Shown: positions 1 through 9,514 of the stretch, in pieces | How positions within the stretch are numbered: the first letter of the stretch is position 1 | Layout of the letters: every line of letters starts with the position of its first letter | NCBI GenBank assembly: GCA_013399855.1 | Contig: VXAY01005020.1 | Coordinates: 1,591,833 to 1,655,832 of the forward strand | Reading direction: 5' to 3' | From: Oxyruncus cristatus | Taxonomy: Eukaryota; Chordata; Aves; Passeriformes; Cotingidae | DNA length: 64,000 nucleotides | Notes under the pieces: model-generated | What the model saw: only the letters and a program-made list of their open reading frames with translations | Told to the model about the DNA's origin: nothing | Databases searched by the model: none | Translations under genes and position numbers: made by a program

Positions 1-149
1 CTTGCTTAAACAACATAAAAAACCTTAAGGAGAACCTCCAGAGGCCACAGCTACCTTTTCATAAAGGCAGCGAAAACAGCAGGTCAATGAATTCGCTTTT
101 CTCGGCTGTATTTACAGAAGGTTAAGCCCTCCTTCCCCTGCTGCAGTGG

Positions 150-398
150 ACAGGGATCCTCTCAGCCCCAGCGCTCCATTACCAGGGACGCGACGCCGCG
201 GCCGACAGGCGCCTCCCCCCCCAGCGCCAGGACCCGGCCTCCGAACACCTGCCCCACGGCCCTACCCGGGATGGCGAGGTTGGAGAGCGGGAGGGTGCGC
301 AGCGCCGCGGGCAGGGATCCCATCCAGTCCGCGTTGCCGTCGGCCATGACCCCCACAGCCCCGCCGCGCCGGCGGCCGCGCTCCCTCATGCCCGGCCG
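150..398. promoter_or_regulatory. CpG island around PLCXD2 exon 1
   Basis: A dense run of CG dinucleotides and GC-rich sequence covers the PLCXD2 first exon and runs into the assembly gap at 399. This is the usual look of a vertebrate housekeeping-type promoter. No TATA box is visible. Island edges were judged by eye. Confidence 0.6.
266..389 (-). CDS. PLCXD2: PLCXD2 first coding exon (partial gene)
   Basis: Start of a PI-PLC X domain-containing protein, a family related to phosphatidylinositol-specific phospholipase C. The translation contains NADWMGSLPAALRTLPLSNL followed by AIPG. This matches the conserved N-terminus of PLCXD2, where 'NADWM-SLP...PLSNLAIPG' precedes the catalytic SHDSF segment. 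The exon ends at a GTAGGG donor in phase 1, splitting the Gly codon, as expected before the Ser-His-Asp stretch. The catalytic exons lie left of the window. The ATG at 389 opens an Arg/Gly-rich leader; an alternative ATG 14 codons further in (just before ADGNADWM) is possible. The sequence is very GC- and CpG-rich, and a 54-N gap begins 10 bases upstream, so the true start and promoter are not resolved. PLCXD1 and PLCXD3 are alternatives, but position next to CD96 favours PLCXD2. Confidence 0.85.
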
Positions 399-452
399 NN
401 NNNNNNNNNNNNNNNNNNNNNNNNNNNNNNNNNNNNNNNNNNNNNNNNNNNN
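399..452. other. assembly gap (54 N)
   Basis: Run of N directly upstream of the PLCXD2 start, inside GC-rich sequence. Sequencing drop-out of the core promoter is the likely cause. Any open frame crossing it is unreliable. Confidence 0.99.
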
Positions 453-479
453 GGCGGGCTTGGATCCCGTGCCAAGAGA

Positions 480-890
480 ATCCCGGGATGGGGCAGGTTG
501 GGAGGGACCACGGTGGGGAACCTGCTACAGCTTCCTTGCGTAAGCAGAGTCCTCCCAGAGCACATGGCACAGGATTGCGTCCAGACGGTTCCTGAGTATC
601 TCCAGTGAGGGATACCCCACAAGCGCTCTGGACAATCTGTTCCAGTGTGTCTGGTTGCTGCACAGTAAAGAAGTTCTTCCTCATGGTCAGGAGGAACTTC
701 CTGTGCCTCAGTTTCTGCCCATGTCCTCCTGTCCTATAGCCTGGCAGCACCAAGCAGAGCCCGGCTCCATCCTCTTGGCACCCTCCCTTCAGACACTTAC
801 ATGCATTGATGAGCTCCTCCTCCAGACTTCTCCAGGCTAAACGTGCCTTGTTTCCTCAGCCTTTCCTCATAAGAGAGACACACGAGTCTC
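480..890 (-). repeat. CR1 LINE fragment, reversed
   Basis: The plus strand reads the complement of a CR1 3' region, with diagnostic phrases such as 'ctgttccagtgtgtctggtt', 'gtaaagaagttcttcctcat', and 'ctccagacttctccaggcta'. CR1 is the dominant non-LTR retrotransposon of birds. The copy is old, 5'-truncated and carries no intact frame. It lies immediately upstream of PLCXD2. Confidence 0.8.
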
Positions 891-3800
891 TAAAATCCAT
901 TCATTCCCACTTCTGTAGTACCAGAGAAGCTGCCTCCAGAGGGCCAGCGTCTTGGTTTTACGATGCCAAATGGTCAGTAAGTGGATCAGCTGGAGCGATT
1001 TACACACTACGCCTGGCAAGAGCCAACACGGCAGCAGAAGATTTAAGGAGCAAGGGCAAGCTCAATTCCTGCTCTTCCAGCAATTCCCTTTTGCTGACAG
1101 TCTCACACTGCATTTAACTGTTGGCTAAAGCATTCTCCAAAACAATTTCTGGATTTACTGTGACACACAAGATGGATTGGCTAAAATACGTTTTTTCTCC
1201 CTTTGAAGGATAATGCTTTGTGAGCAAGTTCTCTTAAAAGCTCCTTACAAATATGTACAAACACTTTGCACATTATTCATGGAGTGATTTCACTGATATC
1301 TAGTAAAACTGCTGATTGAACTATATATTTAAAGTATGTATAAAATTAATGTATCTGTAAACTCACAGGTTAACTATGAGTTTTCACCTAATACAACCAG
1401 AATCCATCTCCTTCTATGAGTCTGCATTTTCCTTCTCAAGGAAGTGAACAAAGACATTTTGCTTTTAGAGCTTTGATACTGAAGAATCTTAAAAATAGTG
1501 CAATTTCTATTACAGGTTTTCACAAAGCACTCCCAACCTAGGATCCTCACACTCAAGGAAGAGCACAGAGGGTAGGTTTGGCATGCATTCCACTGTACTG
1601 CAGCCCTGTTCCCCCTTCCCATTAAGACCACCTAGTACACTTGCCCCAATGTAGGAGACAGCAAGCCATGCTATTCAAAGCCATATGTATGAGATCAGAA
1701 ACATTTTCTCCTGTAAATAAATTTATATCTTCAACTGACAGACTGACTGCTAAGAGGGACCTCCAGTCCATATCCCTGCAAGTTTATCTCCCTTAAATGA
1801 CTATTTTACTGCAGGTTACCTCACTCTCTCATGCTCCCACCATTGCAGCTTGTGACTGCCCAGCAAATGAGTGCGTGTGAACTCCTTGGATATGGTTGGT
1901 GATTACGGCTGTGTCGTGGTGTAGCTTTCCAGGATGAGAGAGCTTTGCAGTGCAGGGACAGCTATTTCACCAAGGTTGATATGTTCCTGAGGACATCTTT
2001 GTGACTTCGGGGCAGGGACTGTAAACACTGAAACTGCAGTCTAGAGCCAAAACTATTATGGCTGACTGCTGACACAGTACTGTTGGTGTCCTTGCCAGGC
2101 CCCATGTTGCATTTCCCATCTTTCAACAGATGTAAAGATGGAGTGAATACGGCAGAGAGCGGAGTCTGAAGAGCAACAGGAAGGGTATGCTCTGGTATGG
2201 GAACACGAGTCTTGATTAGACTCTTTTTTACTGTCTTGGCAGTCCTCTGACATCAGAACAGATAAAAAAGAGGGGGGCTAAAGCTGGAGGGGGGAGAGTT
2301 TCAAACCTTCTCCCTTCACAGCCTCCCAAAAACCTCTGGCCCTTTGCCATCACTAATAGTACCAAAGAATGTGACAGCACTGGGGTACTTCATTGCTACC
2401 ACAGCACAGCAACTTTCTCCCTTGTTCACAGCTAGTTTCAGCATCCCCAGGCTATCATGTGCAGCATGAGTACACCCTGGCTCTTGTGGTTAAGATGCTG
2501 TCTAGATCTCAAAGCTGCAAATGACATTTAGACTGTGTGGGACACTACCAGCTGAAAACCAGAATGATGAGGGAAGGAGGAGATGCATTCATTCAGCACT
2601 GTGGGGTGAGACTTCAGCTGTGAGCATCACATGTGATGCACAGATACTGGCCAGCAGTGCTAGCAAAACTTTTTTATGGTGTAAAAAATTCTTCATGTGC
2701 TTTTCTAGGAAAGAGGAGCATTAAATTACCTATTCCCTCCACCAAAACCTCAACCTCTTTCCATCTCCATAAAACTCTGTAATTTTCTTCTGTAGTCAGT
2801 ACCAAACCATGCAATTATGATCATTAATTTCAATGACCAGAGGGAACAAATGTGCATTAATAATACAATTTTATTTTTCCACAGACTAAACCCACAAATT
2901 ATGTAGGGTCTTGTCACTTGAGACCATTCAAATGCTCCACTTCAAGCGTGTGTTTAAGTGGCTGCAAAAATGAATGCCTAAGCAGGCAGGAAAAACATCA
3001 TATTATTGACATTTTTTAATTCTAGATCAAGGTCAGTAGGCTGTTGTATTTTTCCACGTTGCTTGTGCATTTACATATGAATCACATTCAGCAGTGAGGA
3101 TGGCCGGACTAAAACTTTACTATCAATTTTTCCTCACAGATTATATAGGCATATTTATATAGACATATTAATGCCTTATGTAGATTTACTGAGAGCTCAG
3201 TTATTCCCTTTTGCCTGGGCACAGAGCACAAGCCAGTGTCAGAGGCAGCTCGGACAATCTAGCAGTTGAAATCCCATTCCCACACTCCTAACCCTCCTGT
3301 TTTCAAATGCCTAGTAAAAAGATTAGCTGTGCAGATCAGGCTGATGCTATTTAAGCACCAAGAGGCATATGGTTTTCATTGTTAGCCAATTCCAAATACA
3401 CAAATGTGGTTTATTTCAATTTTAACACGTGGTTCTTGGGCTGTCATATACAGAATATAAATCCAGAACAATGAACTTTTAAAAGAGCTCTAAAGCAACT
3501 GAAAAGAAGTTGATAATATCAACTGCTACAGGGAGCTTTGCCTCCTTCTCCTTACCACATTGAGAACCCTGGTAACACGTCTCATTCTTAAACAGGATGT
3601 TTTGCCATTACTAAAAAGCTTTCTGTTAATGTTTTCAAAAATCTTCCATTTCAGCCCAAAATCTACTGTTCCATGAAAATTCCAAATCCTTACGTGCAAT
3701 TTATCAGCAGGCAATAGATCAAATAAGTTATTGAAACGGCTTCTGTATCATCTGCATATTTTAAAGGTCACTTTGCTACTGATGAGAAGAAAACTGCAGG

Positions 3801-5876
3801 ATTCACTCTCACAGAGAGAAGCTAATTGCTCAACATTTCATGTAAGTATACTCAGACTCTTCCAAACTGTTCATTACCATTTTTACCCTGACTGTAATGG
3901 AATTATTTAACATTTAAAACCATCAGACACACTCAACCACAAAGCTCTGCAGACATCACTGCATTTAAAACACCGCTTCTTCGAGTGCAATAGACCGAAT
4001 AGTGGTGTTCATTTTCCATTTTACATCAAGGCAGAAAACCACTATTACAGCACTTTTTTGCACTTCTTAAGTCCATTGCAAACATTTAGATGTCTGTCAT
4101 GTAATAGAGCCTTTGTAATATTGACTCTCCCCCCCCCCTTTTCTGTCCATCACTCATAGCCTCGGTGTCAGTTTATATCAATATATTACCTGCCTCTCTC
4201 TCTCGCCTTTGTTTGCTGGTTTCTGTAAGCCAAGCCCTGGCATCTGTGAGTCGTGTGTTTGACAATAGCGAGCCATTCAATACTTCATTTACACCACATG
4301 AGGGTGTTTCAAGCCGTGTACGATGCCAGAGTCAATCTGGAAGTCCTCTCGTTTGGAAAGGAACCAAGGGGCAAACAGATACGTTGTTTTTCCACTGATT
4401 AAAATTCTTATGAGGGCAACCTGATCCAGGAGACTGAAAGAAAAGAGATCACAGGCTACAAAACAGCTGGAAGAGGAGTTTTAAAGACATAATTGGATGT
4501 TCCCTGAAATCAAATAATCTTTACTGTGGACTTCCCTGAGCTTTGTCTTGTCCTTAAAGAATAATTTTAAATATAATATGAATTTATATTATTTGTATTA
4601 AAATCTCCTTAGGTGGGATTAAGTAATCATTACCTCCCTGCAGAGATTTTTAGGAGCTTTCGATTGGCTTGTTGCTCAAAGCTAATTGCCAAGTCAGGAA
4701 GAATTACTTACAAATGTAAACAATAAATAAATTAAAAAAAATTCTCTTTTGTATGGTGCTTATTCTGGAGTTAAAGTGTGCGCAGCTCTTTCTAATCTTT
4801 GCCAGCTCTGATAAGTGATGGCTTTAAATCCAGCAAAGGCTACACACGGTAACCAATACCCTGTGTGGGTTAACGGGTATAACTTTATGTGCACAGCTTT
4901 GTAAAACAAACACATACATTAAAACAAACCCATAGGTTTTCAGCAGCTTTCAACACAGCTGCAATGAGGGAAACGCCTCTCTAAAAGAGAAAACTCTGTG
5001 GGTCCTTATTAAGATGGGCTGTTTCCCCAGGAAATCCCAGATGGCAAAGCCTATTATCAGCAATTGCTGTCCAATGAGTCTGGCTCTGGGATGGCCAGGC
5101 AGCCTGTTCTCTCCCACAGCCCGATGTTCTCCCACAGCCTCCTCTCCGGCAGGGCCACACCTCCACCCGCATTCCAAAGACTGGAACACACCGCGCAAAC
5201 TATAGGGGTGCTTCTTAAATAAACAGGCCAAGCTTAATTAATTACCGGAACAAAAAGGTGCCTTGTAAGAGAAGCCATTGCAATGCTGTTTAAAAAGGAC
5301 GCGTGATTCAGAGAGAGGCAAAAGGTAACGCAGGAGGCTTAAGGCTTGGTGGGACAGCTGCCAAGTGTGCCAGGAGCAGGGCATCCTCGCAGTCACGGCT
5401 GCGCCCTCCACTGTCAGAGAGGTGGAAACCAGGCAGGGGCTGAGGACACCAGCCTGCCCCACACACCCTGTGGGCTTGGGGTCAACAGCCTTTCCCAGCT
5501 CACCACCTGGATGCAGCCAGCAGGAATACAAACCAAGGAGCGCTGGGAAAAGTCACTCACTCCACTGAAGTCCCCAGGCCCTGCCAGTGACTTCCCAAGG
5601 CACGTCAGTAACTGTAAACAAATCCTGAAAACAATACCTTGCTTTTGTCTTTTTTTTCCTTCGCCCTATAACATTTACCATCTCCTCAGAAGCAGATGGA
5701 AACCACTTTTGCATAAAAACACCTTGCTGCTCAGCTTTGCAGTGTGTTGCTTTTACAGCTGTGTAATGCACGTATTAAAGGCCACATACAGCAGACCCAG
5801 CTAATTTCACAGCATTACATTACATGTTATACATGACCTCAGATTCTGACTCAGGTCTGCTTTACAGATTTCACTG
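891..5876. other. intergenic, no gene seen
   Basis: About 5 kb between the PLCXD2 start and the solo LTR. It is mostly AT-rich single-copy sequence. Short open frames on both strands have no splice context or recognisable protein similarity. A stretch around 4600-4880 looks unusually free of repeats and CpG and could be conserved noncoding DNA, but this cannot be shown here. Confidence 0.5.
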
Positions 5877-6453
5877 TGTCATGGATTTACGTTTAGCAAC
5901 ATGACACCATGGTTTTGGCTGGGGTACAGTTCATTCTCTTCATATTAGCTGGTGTGAGGCTGTGTTTTGGATTTATGACAGAAACCGTCTTGATAACACA
6001 GAGAGATGTTTCGGTGGTTACACAATGTCAAGGCCTTTTCCGCCTCTCACCCCATCCCACCAGTGAGTGGGCTGGGGGTGGACACAAGAAGCTGGGAGGG
6101 GACACAGTTGGGACAGCTGACCCCAACTGACCACAGGGATATCCTACACCATACGGTGTCATGTTTGGCATGTAAAACTGAGAAAGAAGAAGGAAGAGGG
6201 GAACATTAAAAGCGACGGTGTTTCGCCTTCCCAATTCACCATTACACGTGATGGAGCCTGGCTTTCCTGGAGATGACTGCCCATGGGAAGTGGTGAATGA
6301 ATTCCTTGTTTTGATTTCCTTGTGTGCAGCTTTTGCTTTCCCTATTAAAAACTCTCTTTACCTCAGCCCATGAGTTTTCTCACTTTTACTCTCCCAGTTC
6401 TCTCCCTATCCCACTGGTTGAAGTGAGTTGCCAGCTGGGGTTAAAACACAACA
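5877..6453 (+). mobile_element. solo LTR of an endogenous retrovirus (ERVL-like, avian)
   Basis: The element starts with TGTCATGG and ends '...gttaaaacacaaca', so it has TG...CA termini. Internal phrases such as 'caaggccttttccgcctctc', 'gggacagctgaccccaactg' and 'catgagttttctcactttta' fit an abundant LTR family in bird genomes. A polyadenylation-like ATTAAA lies at about 6343. No gag, pol or env sequence flanks it, so it is a solo LTR left after recombination. No clear target-site duplication was seen, which makes the exact ends uncertain. Family name was not assigned. Confidence 0.75.
6343..6348 (+). terminator. LTR polyadenylation signal (ATTAAA)
   Basis: ATTAAA hexamer within the solo LTR, followed by a T/C-rich stretch. 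This is the expected position for the R-U5 poly(A) signal of such an LTR. Confidence 0.4.
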
Positions 6454-6663
6454 AACATTCAAGACTCTCTTAAAAAATCTTTTCTGTACCCACACAGCAA
6501 GCTTTGAAAATTTTACTCTTACAGAAAAACTTTTATCTAACACTCCCATAGCCATCTTGAAGCATCTGGTAACTTGATCTGGGCCAGATTATTCTGGGGT
6601 TGACAGAACCCAAGTCCAACTCGAATGATTCCAAGCCTATATACAGGGGCAGCTGCTGCCAAA

Positions 6664-6838
6664 AATAATCACAGAATCAGAGCGCGCTTTGGGTTGGAAG
6701 GGATCCCTAAGTTATCATATAGTTCCAACCCCCCTTCTACAGACAGGGACACCTTCCACTAGACCAGGTTGCTCAAAGCCCCATCCAGCCTGGCCTTGAA
6801 CACTTCCAGGGATGAGGCAGCCGAGGTTGCTGCAGTCC
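6664..6838 (-). repeat. CR1 LINE 3' end, reversed
   Basis: The plus strand begins 'aatcacagaatcagag', then 'tttgggttggaagggatccc', 'gacaccttccactagaccag' and 'gctcaaagccccatccagcc'. This is the complement of the CR1 3' terminus. It breaks off near 6838 in a T/G-rich stretch. Confidence 0.9.
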
Positions 6839-7079
6839 AGTGTTTAGTTTGTTATTTGTTTTTGTGGGTTTGGGTTTTTTCCCCCTCTTTAAAGCAGGGG
6901 TTAAGTTTGAACCTAGTCACAATTCTTGAGTAAACTGTATGTCACATGCTTACCCTGGTGCGGAGCGGGTGGAGTCAAACAGAGATACAAACTATCCTAC
7001 ACCCAATTTAGCTGCAGAAAACCAGGAGGATGGGAGCAGCTGGGGGTGGCGATTTCCTCTTCCAGGTGCCCGTTCCCCG

Positions 7080-7500
7080 GTTCCCTCTCTGAAGCCGGCA
7101 TGGGAGGGCAGGGACCCTCCCTGTCCCCTGCGCAGGCAGAGGCCATCCCCGCACGCCCGCGCTCTTCCCGGCGGGATGGTTCGGGACCGTTCGGGACGGG
7201 GCGGTGGCGAACGGGCCCCGCTCCCCGGCGGCCGCGGCGCTGCGGCTCCGCCTGGTGTTCGGCAGCGGGATCGCGGCTGCGCCGCCCCCGGGGCGTCCCC
7301 AGCGCCGGGGGGCTCCGTGGAAAACCTCCCGGACAGGCTGGAAGCGCTCCTCAGCCAAGCGGAGTCCCGCGGGGATCGTCACCCTGCTCATCCCCATTTG
7401 CGGAGGCAGCAGCAGCAGCGTCCTTTCGGGGATGGGCGGCTTGGGAGCGGCGCCCGCCGCAGGCAGCCGTGGCATCCCCTGAGTACTCTTAAGGGGGCAG
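7080..7500. promoter_or_regulatory. orphan CpG island
   Basis: GC-rich, CpG-dense block that stands out sharply from the AT-rich surroundings. It lies between PLCXD2 (starting at 389, reading left) and the CD96 3' end (9406). Open frames of 190-200 codons run through it on both strands, but they are Pro/Arg/Gly-rich, mutually overlapping and unlike any protein I recognise. That is typical of stop-poor GC-rich DNA. It could be an alternative upstream promoter or 5' exon for PLCXD2, or the start of a noncoding RNA. Confidence 0.55.
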
Positions 7501-7659
7501 AGGGAACCTCCCCGGCCAGAAGCAACCGCGGGGATTAAAATATCCGAGATAATAAAATAACCTCCTTCGACATCTATGCTACGGGCAGTCATCCTCATCT
7601 AAGGGCAGGGAGGAAAGTCCTGGCTCTCCACACCCCTTGGAATACTGTTATGCTTCTGG

Positions 7660-7814
7660 GTTTTGTTTGTTTTTTGGTTTTTTTTGTTTGGTTTTGGTTT
7701 TTTGTTTGTTTTTTTTTGGTTTTGTTGTTGTTGTTTTGGTTTGGTTTTTGGTTTGGTTTGGTTTGTTTGTTCGTGGGGGGTTTTTTGTTTGTGTTTTTGG
7801 GTTTTTTTTTTCAA
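7660..7814. repeat. G/T-rich low-complexity tract
   Basis: Plus strand made almost only of T and G in patterns such as TTTGGTTTTT and TTGTTTG. The minus strand is therefore an A/C tract. Apparent Phe/Val/Gly or Lys/Gln/Asn open frames here are artefacts of composition. Confidence 0.95.
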
Positions 7815-9405
7815 TTTCTATTTTCAAGGACAAAAAGCTGCCTTCTTTTGCAGTGATGGATAGTATGACAAAAGTCAAACTACTTTGCTTCTACTACCCC
7901 ACACGGACAAGAAACGCTCAAATTAACACTGAGCCGTTCACGCACCCAAGGTTGGTGTAGTTTTGTTGGACAGAAAGTGGTTTTAGTTCAGCACAGATGA
8001 CAGATTTAGGACTGATTGTACTATAAGGTAAATAATACAACAAAATACTCTAAAATGGTCTGTTAGATCATTCTTTCCAGTAAGTAATTAATTTAATCTA
8101 AATTCCCGGGAAATACAGTGCTCTGAACCCTGACTCTCATCGACCAGCATTTAGCAGTAAATAAAGCAAATCCCATTCCTAAATCAGAATATCAATTTTG
8201 AGCCTGACATGATTGAATTTTAGCTGATTTGCATTAATTACAGAAACACCACTGTGGTAACAATACATTTTCAAACAAGCTTAGAGGGCCTTTTTCTTGG
8301 CTGCCTGAAGGTAATGTAGGAGCACACTGCTGCCAAAAGCAGTGCTCCTGCTGCAGATCTGGTACCTTGCATTGGTGATCACACAGCTGCTGACCTGGCT
8401 GAGAACTGTGCAGCGGGAGCCAATGCCATCCTCTGCACCATCGCAGGACCAGGGTGAGACTGGATCACTTCTTTCAGAGGCTTAAGCCACCTGGGAAACT
8501 TCCCCTGAGGTCTTGAAAGATAGCAAATGACAGAAACTCATTAAGACCAAAGGAGAAGAAAATTATTATATTCTTTTTTTTTTTCCTTAATGGGTATCAA
8601 AAATATAATTCCACAAAAGACTGAAGTGTAAGCATTGTTTCAAAGGCACAGCACTTCTAAAAGGACTAGAATTTTCCATTATCTTTAGGCTCCTTGTTCA
8701 CTTCAGTCCTTAAATCGCTGGTCCACAGGCAGCTTGTGCATGAACCCAAAGTTGACTGTTTTCTGTGACTTCACCAGTGACAACTGAGTCTTCTTCACAA
8801 ACACTTGCACCAGGGCTGCACCATGACCTTTGTTCTTGCCAACTCCTCCACGTGATCCTGTGCTGCAACCTCGTGCCGAGAGATGCAGGTATTTTCCTTC
8901 TGCATAAGGTGCTGATTATTTTTTGCTTGTTTTCGCAGTCATAGAAAATTATAAGTCGGTCATGTTAGTCCACAGTTAAAAAAATAATTGTAAGAATGAC
9001 TCGTGTGGGTATCAAAAAGCTCATGTTAAGCCACTGTAACTGTGGTGTCCATACAGCAGAGTTGACATCTTTATGCACTCAGTAAAAGAGAAGCTTCAAC
9101 ACTTCAGTCAGGCTGGAGGAGTGATGTGTTAATCTGCTCCCATTAAAAAGACAGCAAATTCCCAGTTGATCACCTAATTCAAATTAAGCACGTGTAATCT
9201 CAGGGTGACACTCATGTAACGCATCCATAGAGATAGACAGGATGAAGTGTCCTAAGGAATGCTCAGCTTCCAACAGTAATGTCATGTAGGGACTCTGAAT
9301 TTTAATATGGGTCATTAACACCCAAGTGCTGTAGTCACAGTTCTAAAGACAGAGCCTTTTAACTGTGTCAGTCTTCTGCAAGCAACACAAGGGGTGTAGG
9401 CAATG
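7815..9405 (-). other. downstream of CD96 stop; probable 3' UTR and flank
   Basis: Sequence directly after the CD96 stop codon on the minus strand. An ATTAAA on the minus strand at 9301-9306, about 100 bases past the stop, is a possible polyadenylation signal. The true 3' end cannot be fixed from sequence alone. No other gene is seen. Confidence 0.4.
9301..9306 (-). terminator. possible CD96 poly(A) signal (ATTAAA)
   Basis: First poly(A)-like hexamer noticed downstream of the CD96 stop at 9406. A canonical AATAAA was not seen close by. A longer 3' UTR using a later site remains possible. Confidence 0.3.
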
Positions 9406-9514
9406 TTACAGGTTTTCTAGTTCGTGACAGGATGGGGCAGTCCCATCAGACTCCACCATGGACGTGTACTTTATTGGAGGTGGTGGGGGCTTGAAAGGTG
9501 GAGGTCTGTTCATA
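9406..9514 (-). CDS. CD96: CD96 exon 15: cytoplasmic tail and stop
   Basis: 109 nt from the acceptor TTCTATTTCAG to TAA at 9408-9406. It encodes MNRPPPFKPPPPPIKYTSM and then VESDGTAPSCHELENL. The proline block is almost identical to human MERPPPFKPPPPPIKYTCI. The ITIM-like IKYTCI of human is IKYTSM here, and human LPYHEMETL is PSCHELENL here, so the C-terminal tyrosine is lost. Confidence 0.95.

Noticed and set aside
6926..7598. Open frames of about 190-200 codons on both strands in the CpG island
   Set aside because: They overlap on opposite strands, are Pro/Arg/Gly-rich and have no recognisable domain; stop-poor GC-rich DNA explains them.
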